Shown in pieces: positions 33,215-45,904 of a stretch of 64,000 nt of DNA. How positions within the stretch are numbered: position 1 is the stretch's first letter; each line of letters begins with the position of its first letter. The notes beneath the pieces are model-generated. The model was not told the DNA's origin. It saw only the letters and a list, made by a program, of their open reading frames with translations, and searched no databases. The position numbers were made by a program, and so were the translations under genes. Source of the stretch: Rattus norvegicus (taxonomy: Eukaryota > Chordata > Mammalia > Rodentia > Muridae); the NCBI RefSeq assembly GCF_036323735.1, contig NC_086026.1, positions 87,113,359-87,177,358 on the forward strand. Direction: 5' to 3'.

Positions 33215-33310
33215 TTCCAGCAGGGCACAGGAGCCTGTGGGCCCAGCATGTGGAACCCAAGGCAAAGTGGACTGCCAGGAGCTCCAGGCTAGCCCAGGCT
33301 GCATGATGGA
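33215..33310 (+). mobile_element. RSINE1/B4-type fragment
   Basis: GGCACAGGAGCCTGTGGGCC, AAGTGGACTGCCAGGAGC and TCCAGGCTAGCCCAGGCTGC match a diverged 7SL-derived SINE. Confidence 0.5.
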
Positions 33311-35075
33311 AACAAAGTCCAAGAGTGAGAAGTCACGGAAGACCCACAAAAATGAGACATTTAGGATTCTGATAAAATGCAAAACAAACATTTTAGCATC
33401 TCAAAGAAATAAGCAAAAGACTCTCAAATGTTAGTATGCATTTCTGCAAAGGGAACAGATACCACTTCTAAGAAATGAAGCTTTGTGTAGGTTAGTGAAG
33501 GGTTAGGTAATGGCTGAGGAGGGAATCAGTGAGGTAGAATTTAAGGCTTAAAAATACCTCACAAATGACATTGTAGAAAATAGAATTCATGAATAAATAT
33601 GAGAAAATGGTAAGAAGATGCAGAGAACAACCGGGGGGGGGGGCTGAGAGACTGGGGAAAGTCAGCCCTCAAGGGAGCATTCACGAGAAAGGTCTCAGGC
33701 TGGCGATCAGACTGCAAGCCTCAGATCACAAAGCCACAGCAAGAAGAATATGCTGACCTGGCAGATAGATGATTGTCCACCTGTTAAATACCCAAGTAGG
33801 AAAAAGTCTTTTAGAAAACTGTGACACAGGAAAAGCAACTCCTCCAAAAATTTACAGCTCGACTAATAATGAAGCTCTTACAGGATAACAAACCCAAGCC
33901 TGACAGGATGTCTTAAGAATATTGAAAGAAAAACGTCTGTCAGTCTGTAGTTACATAAAGTGGGCCGAGCTCTGGTATATTGCAAAGAAGGTGCAATTGA
34001 CATTAAAGTACTGAGCCTCAAGCCCTGCTCAGGCATGTGCGCCATGGTCCTGTGTGTGCTCCTTTTCTGGGATGTCCCCTCCTCTAGCAACCGAGTGTCA
34101 GAATGTGGCGCAGCAGTGAGGCCCAGGATCATCATGTACCTGCTCATAGTCTCTGTGCCCTCATACTCCTTAGTCCGTTCGTCTACCCTCCACAGCTCCT
34201 ACTTGTCCTCTTTCTTTTACCAAAGCCTTCACCGCAGTGGGGAGATGGCAGGCTTTCTACAGTTCTGACATAAGAGGAATTGTGCCTCTGCTTCCCCCAG
34301 CTAGGATGACAGTCCGTTTAAGCGATGCCCTTCAGCGGCCACTAGGGGTCGCTGTAGCCTCTGCGTATTTCACCTGATGTTAGCGGGCAGAGACCAGCAA
34401 GGCAATGGTGGCCAGCTGGGTCGGGTCACCCTCCTTACACACTCCCACGCTAGGAATATCTAATGATGTACACTCTGCCTATAAATTAAACCAGTATTTA
34501 CAGTCATCCCACAAGGAAAGGCAAGAGTCAGATAGCTTAGAAGCAAGCTTTCCTGTGTACTTAAGGACGAGATAATTCCACACTTACGCCACTTCAAAAA
34601 AGAAACCAGGAAGTACGCCCTCATTCGTTTTATGAGTTGTCTACCGATGAATGCCCAGACTAGACATGAATACTATAAGAAAGTTAAATTCCGGGCCACG
34701 TATGGGCATGAGAACAAGAGCCCTCAATGACTCATCAGTGACATGAGTTAAGAGAAATACAAATATGACAATTCATTGTGGTCGGGATGAATTTGTTTAG
34801 AGGAGCGCCCAGGTTCTACATCACAACTGGAGTTAGGCATGCTACTGGTAATGTGACGTTCTTGCAATCATAGATCCAGAGACGGCAGGATCATCTCAAC
34901 AGATGCAGAACAAACACCACTAAAATTCAATAGCCATTACTGCAAGAAACACATTGGTATGATGAAGTTAATCTACTTAAAAAAAAAAGCTATGAAAATG
35001 TCTTTCTTATTGGTGAAACATTAAGGGATTCCTTTTAAAATCTGGAACCAGACAAAGACACCCTCCTGCAAATAC
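33311..35075. other. Unique stretch, no gene seen
   Basis: No transposon recognised. A G11 run lies at 33633-33643. A CTCF-like site at 34339 is listed separately. Confidence 0.5.
34339..34352 (+). promoter_or_regulatory. CTCF core-motif match (13 of 14)
   Basis: CCACTAGGGGTCGC fits CCASYAGRKGGCRS except one T for G. It faces right, opposite to the three sites at 2.3, 4.4 and 15.6 kb, and is not in a recognised SINE. Confidence 0.5.
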
Positions 35076-35196
35076 ACCACACACACACACACACACACAC
35101 ACACCACAGCACATACACACATACTGCACACATAAACACATTCTCTCTCTCTCTCCTTCCCTCTCTCCCTCTCTCCCTCTCCCCCCTCTCTCTCCC
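35076..35196 (+). repeat. (CA)n followed by (CT)n tract
   Basis: CA run at 35076-35103, a CA-rich linker, then CT/CCT run at 35142-35196. Confidence 0.93.
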
Positions 35197-36380
35197 CAAG
35201 ACTTTTGGTCAATTATATTCACTTTAAAATGTTATAGATTAGGGACACAAGAAAATGACTAACCAATGAGATCTTTGGGAAGGGGAGTAAGAAAGGTTAT
35301 CTTAGAGGATGGGAAAATGTAGTGTGTGTTGTTCGTATTATAATGAGAGTAAGGTCAAGCAGGGAAGGGGCTGTGAACAGAGAGGGCGCTTAGAAAGTCT
35401 CAGACGTGTCTGCTCCTTCACCTGGGTAGTCATTACATAGACGTTTATGACAGCCCCTCAAGCTGTGAAATTTTTATATCTTTATTTCACTTGATATGAA
35501 TGTGTTTTTAAATTGACGTCTGTGATAGCTACCAACTTTATGGATAAAATGAAAACTTTTAACAACTTGTAAACTATTAACAAGACTTAGTTAAGTGGGA
35601 AACACAGGCTAGAAGATTAGATTTGATGGAGAGAGCAATCTCACTCAAATTAGCACGGAGACTCAGTGTAATGTGAATGGAAACCCAAGCATGTATTCTT
35701 GTACAGTAAAGCAAACTGACTTTGTACTTTGTATGAAAGAGGAAAGAGTGTGTTGGCCAAAGTCAGACCAAAGCAGAACTAAAGAATTTCCACACTATAT
35801 ATCATGTGACAGGAAGGAAGGCCGCAGGACACAGAGCAAAAGCATCTCCAGTGCTGGCTCGAGTGGCTGTCAGGACTGGAAGCCAGGAGCTCAGGAAGAC
35901 TCTATGGGAACAGACCAAAGCTGCCAACTATGTCTTCTCTCCTGGGAAAACCTGTCCTTCTTTGATGCCTTCCAGCAGCTCTGACCAGGCTCACCCACGT
36001 CATTCATGATAATCCTCTTACTTCTGGCCAGCCCATCAGGGACTCTTCTTACATATGCAAAGTTCTTTCACGGCAGCACCTAGATTAAGGTTTGCACAAC
36101 TGTGTCTGCAGCTGAGACAAGTTGGCAGATCAAAGTAGCTCTTGACGGGACCTATCCGCCCAAACAGCGAGACGTCCGTCTAAAATCAAAGCTTGTGACA
36201 GCATACTGTGTGAATAGCATGAGGCAGAGTGTCAGAGTGAGATCAAGTGACAAATTTACATGTATATTGAAACCTGTGAAATGCCTGAGTGGGCATTGAA
36301 GATTAGCAAAGAAAATGAATAAATTGATACGCATCGCTTAATATATAGAAATCAATGAAAATGGATCCCTACTCCTTGTA
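35197..36380. other. Unique stretch, no gene seen
   Basis: A 103-codon plus-strand frame at 35673 shows no motif and no splice context and is taken as chance. Confidence 0.5.
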
Positions 36381-36409
36381 AACACACACACACACACACA
36401 CACACACAC
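36381..36409 (+). repeat. (CA)n microsatellite
   Basis: About 29 bases of AC repeat. Confidence 0.95.
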
Positions 36410-36699
36410 TGTGAGAACAGAGAGGCTGAACAAAACACTTTGCCCTCCAATACTCCAATACGTACTGCTGGCTATTGGTCTCTTTCTGTGAGCACTGCTG
36501 AGAGGCAACAATGCTTTCTGATTAGATGCCTAATTGATGAACTGCATCTGGCCTGGGAGGATAATTACTGAATCACAGATGTCTGAGCAAAGGCTTCCTT
36601 CCTGCCATGTAACCTGTAGTGAGACATTCCCCCTGTCTTCTCCCGGGAGCTATGTTATACATTTAATAACTTCTGAGCCACCGTTGAGTGCTGCCCCGG

Positions 36700-36800
36700 A
36701 AGGCTGAGCATGGTGACATATGCCTGAAAACTCCATTACATGGGAACAGATGTAAGATGATTACTGTAAGTTCAAGGCTATCCTGATCTATATGGCAAGT
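36700..36800 (+). mobile_element. Degraded B1/RSINE1-type SINE
   Basis: GGCTGAGCATGGTGACATATG, then TAAGTTCAAGGCTATCCTGA and a trace of the 3' end. Confidence 0.45.
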
Positions 36801-37000
36801 TGCGAGACACCCAGGATGCCAGAGAGCCCCAATGACCCTGGAAGTGCTTGATTAGTATGCTGGTATACTCCCACAAATCCATTAAAGAGACACACTTGGC
36901 CATGCTGGGTGCCGTGCTTCTTGTCCTGAATCTTGGCACTGGTGTTCTCTGTCTATTCAGGAGGAAGTGTCTAAGTCACCAAGTTTTGGAGGTATTACAC

Positions 37001-37002
<2 letters not shown>

Positions 37003-37057
<55 letters not shown>
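37003..37057 (+). repeat. (CT)n microsatellite
   Basis: About 55 bases of uninterrupted CT. Confidence 0.97.
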
Positions 37058-37063
<6 letters not shown>

Positions 37064-38937
37064 CTGAGGGGTGAAATACCATGGGTAATTTGGAAGAGTA
37101 TCTAGGAGTATCTGCTTGTTACTTCAAAGGAAGGGAAATCTCTTAATACAAGCCATGAAGGAATACATTGATTGCGTTACATTTTCTAAAAACTCCCTTA
37201 TGCTCCATTTATCAAAGTCTGGTAGACCACAGGGCATAAACTGAGAGATGACATTTTCAATACACCGAATAATACAAAATCAATACCTATGATTCAGTAA
37301 GGATAGATAAGTTCTATGAAGTATACAAAAGATACATGTAGGAACGTTAGAGGAATAGAATATTTATAATCTTTAACAGAGACAATTACAAAATCATAAA
37401 TTTATTTTATGCATGTATTATGAAATATTCACACATATGCATATTATACTGATTATATTGATACAAAATATAAAGTTGGATATAACAATAGAGTCAAAGA
37501 TATAAGTCAAGGGACTATTACATACTGTGAGCGTGATTAAAAATTGAAATAATTTTTCAATTATTATTATTTTGGATAATACCTTGGTGCCCCTCATGAA
37601 TGAGGCAGTCACAAGTCTCCTGCTACATACCTTTGTCCAAAGATGAAGCGTAAAGAGAAACCCTCACTGACACACTGCAGAGGTCATGCTCAAGAATGAT
37701 CCCAGCAGTACCATTCACACAGTTTGAAAAGTGAGGCAACGTGATTTCAATCAAGAGTATAATGAACAGAACCATATTTACATATTCGTATAGGGGTGAA
37801 GAGGAAGGTCAGCTACACAAACCTGCATGATAAATCTTAAAAATATCCTATGGGTGAAAGAACAAGATACAAAACAACACAGATAATAGTTTCATTATGA
37901 AGTTCAAAACCAGGCAAAACTCACAGTACACAGATAAAGGAGGAACCACGAACTGACAATCTAAACCATCTGGATTGTGGTCCCGTGTGAGGCCTGGGCA
38001 CAGGGAGGGGTGTGCTGGGTTAATAGAGGGACACAGCTTGGGTCCACAGAGGGATTCAGAAGCCTGTACAGTGTTCTTCTGTCTTATGGGCAGCCAAGAG
38101 TAAACAGGGGAGTTGGCCTTGTTTCTGCTACCACGCTTTAGAACACAGACATGACGACTCTCTCTCTGTGCATTACATTATTGATATAAAAATAAATCCA
38201 GGGATGAGTGTGGCTTAGAAAACATAGCTGGCTGGCCCAGCAGCAACCATTGGATGAAAGGCTTCACGGTGTAGTCTCCCAGGACAGGGTTGGTGGCGGC
38301 CCCACTGGAGGTACACATTAGTAGCCCTTTCACAAGCCGTTCCCTTCTGACTCATAGCCATTAAGGCTCTCCTGTAAAATGAAGACCTCAGTCCCTACTG
38401 CTAAGTCCTGATCTCTTGACTCCATAGCAACGGGAACATTCGCTCTACACAGACTTTGTTGTGAAGAAGGCCATTTTGCAAAGGATTTGTGGTAAAAATG
38501 AAGGTGATGCCACTTCGCTGACATCGTTGTCACCTGTGGAGACACTGGTGGAGCCCGAGAGCCTTAGCTGAAATATCCCGGGCTCCCAGTCTTCTTCCAC
38601 TTGGCTCCTTCTACGAGCTCAACTAGCAGATGCCTGCTCATCTGTGGCAGCTTTTGACTCAACAGATTGAGTCAGGGTGTTTCTCTCTGGGGAACGTGAT
38701 AATCCAGATAAAGCCTTCGGGGAGTGTGATCTTCACCAGGACACCTTCTGTATTTCATGGGTATTCACGGTAACTGCTTGGCCTATCTGGATCTGTTTCC
38801 CTCCCCTCTGAAAAGCTCCAGCGGAGAATGGTAAACAACACGTTACTGAGAATTCTGAGAATTCTGACTTGAGAAAGGTAAGTGCCGAATGCACTTAGCC
38901 AGCAAGCAGGCTCTGGTCTTCGTTTCCCTGTGGGTCG
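37058..38937. other. Unique stretch, AT-rich 37.2-37.9 kb; no gene seen
   Basis: A minus-strand 71-codon frame at 38330-38545 follows an acceptor-like CTCCACAG but has no convincing donor and is left out. Confidence 0.5.
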
Positions 38938-38980
38938 TTGTCTGCCTGCCTGTCTGTCTGCTTGTCTGTCTGTCTGTTTT
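38938..38980 (+). repeat. (CTGT)n/(CTGC)n tract
   Basis: Tetranucleotide run with CTGC units first, then CTGT. Confidence 0.9.
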
Positions 38981-39159
38981 CCACTTTTAACAACACCCTC
39001 GTTGCCAATTTACAAACCAAACATTTCACCCTCTAACTTTCTCTCCTTTCATTGCAGTACAAATAGTTACTGGGGATAATAAACATGTTACTGTTCATAC
39101 AAGTCAAAATATGTAATGAGAAGATTTCAAGTGACATTAAATAAGAATGACAGTGAGAA

Positions 39160-39230
39160 CGGGAGGTGGTGTGGTGGGAGAACATTTGTCTAGCATGCAT
39201 GAGGTCCAGTGTTCCACACCCAGCACTGCA
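39160..39230 (+). mobile_element. ID-type SINE (diverged)
   Basis: GGTGGTGTGGTGGGAGAACA, TTTGTCTAGCATGCATGAGG and CCACACCCAGCACTGC resemble ID with a mutated B box. Confidence 0.55.
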
Positions 39231-39779
39231 ACCGGCCTGATACTGGGAAATCATGAAATAGTGCAAAGCTTTTGCCACCAGCTTGTTCCTTGGTAAGAAA
39301 ACATGGGCTGAGTCTATGGTTTTTGAGGTCGTTCATAGATGAACGCAGCGCCTCCAATGCAGAAACCTGAACCGGCAGGCCCCTTACGAGTCCGGATGGG
39401 CACAGGACACACGGTGGTCACACTGGCCATCTCTCCTAGCTCAGCAAGGGCTAGCCCAGGCAGGATTCCGGCCTGAGGAAAGGGTGATAACACTACCTCT
39501 CCTTCCACTGGTTGACACTTCTCCTAGCCTCTGCCAGTTTGTCCTCTTGGTGTTGAGCTCTTTCTACACCGTGGAATGGAGGGAGGGGAGGGAAGGGATA
39601 CAAGAAAGAAACGTTGTTCCTTGCTTCACTACTGTAATCTGGTTTCCCACTCTTGGGCTGGCAATAGCCCAGGCAAACTGTTTCTGTTTTTTCCACTTCA
39701 CTGGATGTTTCTTGGCAATTCCTCTCATTAGTGTAGATATTTTCCCCGGAAGCTCTCTAGACACATATGCATATCCAAT
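39231..39779. other. Unique stretch, no gene seen
   Basis: A 121-codon plus frame at 39484 runs into the B1 below and has no motif. It is regarded as chance. Confidence 0.5.
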
Positions 39780-39912
39780 TATGTTTGTTTGTTTGTTTGT
39801 TTCACACAAGTTCTCACTGTGCAGCCTTGGTTGGCCTGGAAGTCACTGAGGAGATCAGACTGGCCTTGAACTCACAGAGGTCACCTGCCTCTGAGGTTAA
39901 AGGTATGCCTTC
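39780..39912 (-). mobile_element. B1 SINE (minus strand)
   Basis: GTTTGTTTGTTTGTTTCACAC, TTGGTTGGCCTGGAAGTCAC, TGGCCTTGAACTCACAGAGG and CACCTGCCTCTGAGGTTAAAG are the reverse complement of B1 with its tail. Confidence 0.85.
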
Positions 39913-40640
39913 ATATGTATTTCAACCCCTTTTGCCCAAGGCTCCTAGTCCCATCTTTTGTTTATTTGTTTGTTTGTTTGTTTTTTATTGAGCTATGTTA
40001 GTCCCTTCATATACTTCCTCGCTCATGAGTCGAAGTGACCCAATGCTGTATGTTACACCCATATGTCATCTAGAAGATTCATGACAAACTCTGAGAAGCC
40101 TGATTCATGTCATGCAGTTCTCCAGCCAACCACAGCCCAGCCAGTCTCTGGAAAGTGCCAGCCATCAGCCCAGGCCTAGCTTATTCCTCTGAGAAGGGCA
40201 TCCTGGGACCCTCATTAGAGAGAGCCCTCTTGCAATGCCTGAAGACCAGAGCAGACAGGCCTAACCTCCCCTCCCCTGTGAGTGTGGGAGATGTGCAGTT
40301 CTCTCTGTAAAAGCCTTGCTGCTCTGGTCTGCCTGCCAACATCTAAAGCCTTCCATGTGGCGTGACCTTCAGACGTCATCTACCTGATCACCAATCCCAC
40401 AGCTGAGCGAGCATAGCTGCTCTGAAAACGTTAGCATTCCAGGTAGAAGCGTCACTAACACCCTGCTCTGACGCGTAGAGAGCCAGGCCAGATCTTCTTG
40501 TCCAAAGCACCTGGACAAACTGCATTAAAAAAAGAAATGATAGCGCAAGATGCTTTCCAAGCAGGGAAGGGCAACAATGGTTCAAAACCATTGTTTTGAG
40601 CAATAACAAATAAGCAAAAAACAAAAAACTAAAGCAAACA
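39913..40640. other. Unique stretch, no gene seen
   Basis: Nothing recognised except a short (TTTG)n at 39958-39984. Confidence 0.5.
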
Positions 40641-40706
40641 AAACAAAAACAAAAAAAGACAAAGACAAAGACAAAACAAAACAAAAACCCAAACAAACAA
40701 AAAAGT
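40614..40706 (+). repeat. (CAAA)n-like A-rich tract
   Basis: AAACAAAAAC and GACAAAGACAAA units, impure. Confidence 0.85.
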
Positions 40707-40867
40707 GCTATCCATGTCAAGGAAGAAGTGAAAGGTTTCCATTGTAGAATTGAGAAGAGAAAGAAGAGGGAGAAGCCTTGTGCCATGTACACTTAGTCTG
40801 TGGTCCTGTTTTATCATTCCTAAATAAAGTGGTCTAATCTACTGATTTCATAAATATATGTTTCATA

Positions 40868-40878
40868 AATAGATAGAT

Positions 40879-40925
<47 letters not shown>

Positions 40926-40950
40926 GATAGACAGATAGACAGAGATAGAG
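40868..40950 (+). repeat. (GATA)n microsatellite with GACA edge
   Basis: About 14 GATA units then GATAGACA variants. Confidence 0.97.
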
Positions 40951-42324
40951 TAAGTATTAATGACAAGGGGAGAATTATTCCTACAAACACAGACAGTTAT
41001 TTATTCTGGCCACGGCGCCGGAGGAATGAAGGTCAATGAGATATTCCTTGCTCTTGACTGGTTCATTCTTAGAAGGGGTGACAGGAGACCTGGAGAAACC
41101 TGTGGCAACAATCCGTGTGCACCAGAACTGGGCCATCTGAAAAGCTGCTAATTCACAATGGCGGCTAAATTAATAGAATGCAGGAAAAAAATGCTAAGAC
41201 ACAGAAATCCAAAATATAATGCTTTAAAAATGTGGAAGTTTCTATCTGTCACATGGTACCTATGGGTAGGGTGAGGTGGGGGTCACCCACAGACTCCTGG
41301 GGATCAAATCTAAACTGCCAGCTGTTGGGTACAAAAGAGTCAAAGAAAGCCAGCCATGCCAGTCACTTCCCTGGCATATGTATCTGCTTCCCCTTGAGGA
41401 GAGCAGACATACACTTTTAATAGAGACCTCATGGCCAGAAAAACAAAGCATTTGCTATCCCACCAATTATCCAACAGACCATGAGAACTGTCTCTCGGGG
41501 CAAAGTCATGTCTCCGAGCCTGAGGCTATCTCTAATCCGGCTGAAGAGTGAGCTCAGGCATCTTCAACAGGGACCGTCTACAGTTGGTCCAGGGACATGA
41601 CTGCAATGGTACCATTTCCCAGGTAAGGGGAAAGTCAGAGGGGAAAGCTCACCCTCCCTCAGAAACCCTCTACCTCCTAAGTCACCAGAGGCATCCTTGC
41701 TGAGGCGGAGACTGGGGAATTCAGTCCTCAGCCACTTGGCTGCAGTTCAGCCACTGCACATCATCTCCTAGGATACACGTGCATGTTCACCTCCGAAGTC
41801 AGGCTTCACTCTATGGTCTATGGTCACTCAAGTTGCTGCTCTAGTGTTGATTCTCACCTCTTTCCTCCGGAAATCGAGTAGCACCGTCAGCATGAAGTGA
41901 CTTTACGTGAGCTATTTCAGATATTTTCTTAAACCACACTCAGTGTGACTGTACACCAGAAATCAATGTGCCTGTTCCTCATTTGAGTTCCCATGGGAAA
42001 CCGCCTGACTCCAATCTCTGCCACTGTGAGAGGCTTTGGCTCCTTCTTATTCAGGGAGTAGGTGGGTGGCTTTTTTCTCATGCCCCCTCAACAAGGAGCG
42101 AACCCTTGGTGTCTCACTCTTGTTGGTGCCTTCTGCTTAACCTCCCCCACTCTGAAATGGTTTTTGTTTCTTATACAGAAAAATGTGACAAATGTTGCCA
42201 TAACAATGTCTTAAATGTTATGAATCATATCAGCAAAGAGCTAAAAGAGAATCCATACTGGTAGGCAAGTGTGGAAACACCCACGAGACGTTCCATACAA
42301 TGTAGAAAATAACACGCTTTTAAA
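40951..42324. other. Unique stretch, no gene seen
   Basis: Nothing recognised. Confidence 0.5.
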
Positions 42325-42708
42325 CTCGTTGAACTGAGAACGGGGTCCCCACTGGAGGAGTTAGAGAAAGGTTCGAAGGAGCTGAAAGGGGTTTGCAACA
42401 ATACCAACCAACCAGAGCTGCCAGGGACAAAACCACCATCCAAAGAGTACACATGGCCAGACCCATGGCTCCAGCTGCATCTGTAGCAGAGGATGGCCTT
42501 GTTGGGCACCAATGGGAGGAGAAGCCCTTGGTCCTGCCAAGGCTGGATGTCCCAGTGTAGGGGAATGTCAAGGTTGGGAGGTAGGAAGGTGTGGGTGGGT
42601 GGGGGAGGGGATGGGATAAAGGATTTATGGACAGGAAACCGGAAAAGGGAATAACATTTGAAATGTAAATTAAAAATATCCAATAAAATAAAAAAAACAA
42701 AAATAAAT
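42325..42708 (+). mobile_element. 5'-truncated rat L1, 3' UTR only
   Basis: Starts within the 3' UTR (TTGAACTGAGAACGGGGTCC), includes GAGGATGGCCTTGTTGGGCA and the G-rich tract GTGGGTGGGTGGGGGAGGGG, and ends ATAACATTTGAAATGTAAAT with an A-rich tail. No clear target-site duplication was found. Confidence 0.9.
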
Positions 42709-44214
42709 AAAGTCTGCTCAGTGAAAGAACTGCATGGAATTGGAATGTGCTCTTTAAGAGCTAATGCACATGTGAGGAGACATCTTCTGGGCATTCTCAA
42801 AACATAAACTGATGTCTATAGTGTGGCGATGACAGAGTGTTTACTGTGTGGAGCTATGGAAGGCTGGCACAAAGTAGCCCCAGACCTTACAGTGATCATG
42901 GCTGCCAATACCTCTCCATTCCCACAGCATCATCCTCTCAAAATGACTGAGCACAAGGATAAAATATGTCCTAGGATGGTTCCCAAACTTTTAATCTGTG
43001 CCTGGTAGCCATATAGCTCAGCTTGGTCTAAGGATGGGTCAGCATGGGAGGTCTTGAGGACAAGAACCAGAATGCAGTAATTAACGGAGGTGCTGAGACG
43101 GGACAGGAGAGGGAAGATGATGGGTATGGATGGTAGACTACAGGTAGGGATGCTGGAGACCTTTGTTTCTGGCTGGGACCACTATGTGCATATAATGCTA
43201 TTACCTAAATAGAATAAATACTCCCAAAAACCAGATTTAGAGACTGGCCAAGATGTGGAGGAACATTTCATTATTTGGGAGCAGATTCTAGTTGGGGGTA
43301 TCTCCTCATTAAATAAGAAAGGGGGCCCCCGAATGAATACTATAAACAATTTCTAGGAAATAGCTTTGCTTTACTCTTCAAGAATAATCATTTGGGGTAT
43401 ATGGGAGGGGGGGATGGGGTTTCTGAAGCTACCATAACAACATGCCAAGTTTATCTGATTGAAAAAATTAATAAAAAGGAAAGTATGTTATGTAATATAC
43501 ATTGGTTTATCCCTAAACCCTGTAGGAAACCTATGCAATGAGTCCAGTCTGACAGAAATAAGTGGATTGAGGTGATTTGTCAGGGGCGCTGGGCAGGCCT
43601 CATGACCTCCATCACAGTAACCAGCACACAGCAACTCCTCCACAAATGTTGGTAGGTGACTGACATACTCCAGCTGCCTCACATCACAGGCCTAGTCACA
43701 GCCCTAGTCAAAACCTCTCTACTTGTCTGGTCACCTTGCCTGGCAGATAGCTATGTCTCTCTTGGAGCCCAGCATGTCACCCATCACTGATACCCTTTCT
43801 TGGCACCCATCATTGATACCCTGTCTGATTTCTTGGTCCTATCCTTCCTTCTCTTCCCTTTCTCCAGGCCTTCTGTGGTTTCATGGCCCTTCCTCAATCC
43901 AAGGTAACTTCTAAAACGACTTACAAGTCGGGGAGTTAGCACAGTAAAAAAAATCGAAGAACTAAAACAAGAAAGTCACAAAACATCAAAAACAGACTTT
44001 AAAACAAATTGTGTGTACACACTGAGAGTCACATAAGCATTAAGTTTTCCACATGAAATAAAATCAAATTATTGGGTATGTTTTTTTCAATATACAAAGT
44101 CAATATACAAAGATTCTACTTGTGGAGCTCTTTGGGATGGGAGCAGTATCACATATGGTTGAAGTCCTTTCTGGGTATTACTTTAACATTTATCGCTTAG
44201 TGTGTGCTTGTGGA
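42709..44214. other. Unique stretch, no gene seen
   Basis: Nothing recognised apart from a local duplication of ACCCATCA-TGATACCCT at about 43779-43825. Confidence 0.5.
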
Positions 44215-44234
44215 CGTGTGTGTGTGTGTGTGAC

Positions 44235-44288
<54 letters not shown>
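44215..44288 (+). repeat. (GT)n then (GA)n tract
   Basis: Short GT run, ACAGAGAG junction, then about 55 bases of GA. Confidence 0.95.
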
Positions 44289-44290
<2 letters not shown>

Positions 44291-45701
44291 GGTCAGAGGA
44301 TGTCTTCCAGGAGACATTTTCTTCTACTATGTGGATCCTAGGAGTCAAACTCAAGTTCAGGCTGGGTAGTAGGCACCTTCATCCACTGAGTACTTTTCAG
44401 GGCCTAGTTTACTTCACCAGTTTAGAGTATCCTGTTTCCTCGCTGTGTTTTTGCCTTCTGGGCTGAGTATTTCCCCAAGTGTGGTGACCACTGCTGTCCT
44501 ACTTCATAATATCTTACCAGGTTCCCCACTCCAGATTTTAAATTGGGAGCACAGTGTTTCCTAGAGCACGACATATGATGTAGTAAATGCTTGCACAAAA
44601 TGCTGTTATAAAATATGAAAAAGATTTTAATCTGCTTTATGGGGACACAGCAGAATTGCTTGCATGAATACGAGCACTCATAAACAACCCCGTGGATCAC
44701 GGGACTGTGCTGAGGAGAATGGCTGTTTCTGTTTACAAGATAACTTCTACTGTGAGATAAAAACGCTCAGCCAGCCAGCACTTCAGCCATAGCCTTCTCA
44801 GCCCGAGAGAAGACTGAGGGAGGACTGATTTCAGTTTTTCACACATAAGATTAATCTTCACTCTATGTAATGTTTTATAGGCATAAAGAATATGACCATA
44901 TGCATGTAAAATCAAGAGCCATGCCTCTCCGGGCTTTCCATCGGGATAAAAAGGACAACTTCCTTCTCTAGACATATCTCGAGTCCAGTGCTGAATACAT
45001 GCACAAAGCTTTTGAACGCAATGATGATGAAAGAGAAAATACTGAAAATCATGGAAATGTGGGGTCTATGGTTATGGAAATCTATTCCTAAAGTCTCTGA
45101 AAAAGGAAAAACTGATACGATTTCCAAACCCTTTTGATAATTAAAACCATCAAAAACAAAACAGCATCACAAATGAGTCAGCTTGCACAGACAGAGGCTT
45201 TCCATGAACTGGAAATGGGGATATTTAGAAACTGAAAAAAGACGACATATAAATTACACATTTCAGGTTCACAATACTGTGCGTGTATGTTGTCATGTAT
45301 GTGAACACATGTAGAGGCTAGATGTCAAAGGTCAATACCAGGTATCTTCCTTCCTCATCATGTTCCCCCTCATTTTTTGAGACGTGGTCTTTCACTGAAC
45401 CTCATTAACGCCCTAGTCTGGCTAACCAATGAGCTCTGGCATCTCACTGTCTTTACCGCCTCCATTCTTAGACATGGGCACTATCGTGACTGACTTTTAT
45501 GAGTGACTTTTATGGGATCTCAACATGGGTCTGCATCTTTGTGCAGCAAGAACCTCATCAACTGGGCCAGGTCCTCAGACTTCTTCACAAGACAGCTTTA
45601 AGGCATTTGAAATTGAGTTACAATTTAGTTTGATAAATCAATGATTCCCAATCTCTTCCCGTGTGAAAGAATAAAATATTAGACAGATTTAAGATTACTG
45701 A
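44289..45701. other. Unique stretch, no gene seen
   Basis: Nothing recognised. Confidence 0.5.
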
Positions 45702-45840
45702 GATAGCCAGGTGGTAGTGGTGCATGCCTTTAATCCCAGTATTCAGGAGGCAGAGGAATACCTCAATTCAAGGCCAGCCTGGTCTACAGAGCAAGTCCTA
45801 GAATAGCCAGAACTACACAGAGAAACCCTGTCTCAAAGTG
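45702..45840 (+). mobile_element. B1 SINE
   Basis: AGCCAGGTGGTAGTGGTGCA, CTTTAATCCCAGTATTCAGG, AGGCCAGCCTGGTCTACAGA and GAGAAACCCTGTCTCAAAG give a full-length B1. Confidence 0.92.
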
Positions 45841-45849
45841 TGCGTGTGG

Positions 45850-45904
45850 GGGGAGGGGTGAGAAGGAGGGAGGGAGGGAGGGAGGGAGGGAGAGAGAGAG
45901 GGAG
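45850..45904 (+). repeat. (GGGA)n/(GA)n purine tract
   Basis: Follows the B1 tail. Purine-only except for single T bases. Confidence 0.92.

Noticed and set aside
38330..38545. Minus-strand frame after the acceptor-like GTCTCCACAG
   Set aside because: No convincing donor. The alternative frame ends in a stop after about 28 codons without a poly(A) context.
42225..42800. 191-codon minus-strand frame
   Set aside because: It is antisense to the L1 3' UTR fragment at 42325-42708 and resembles the frame over the other L1 copy for that reason.
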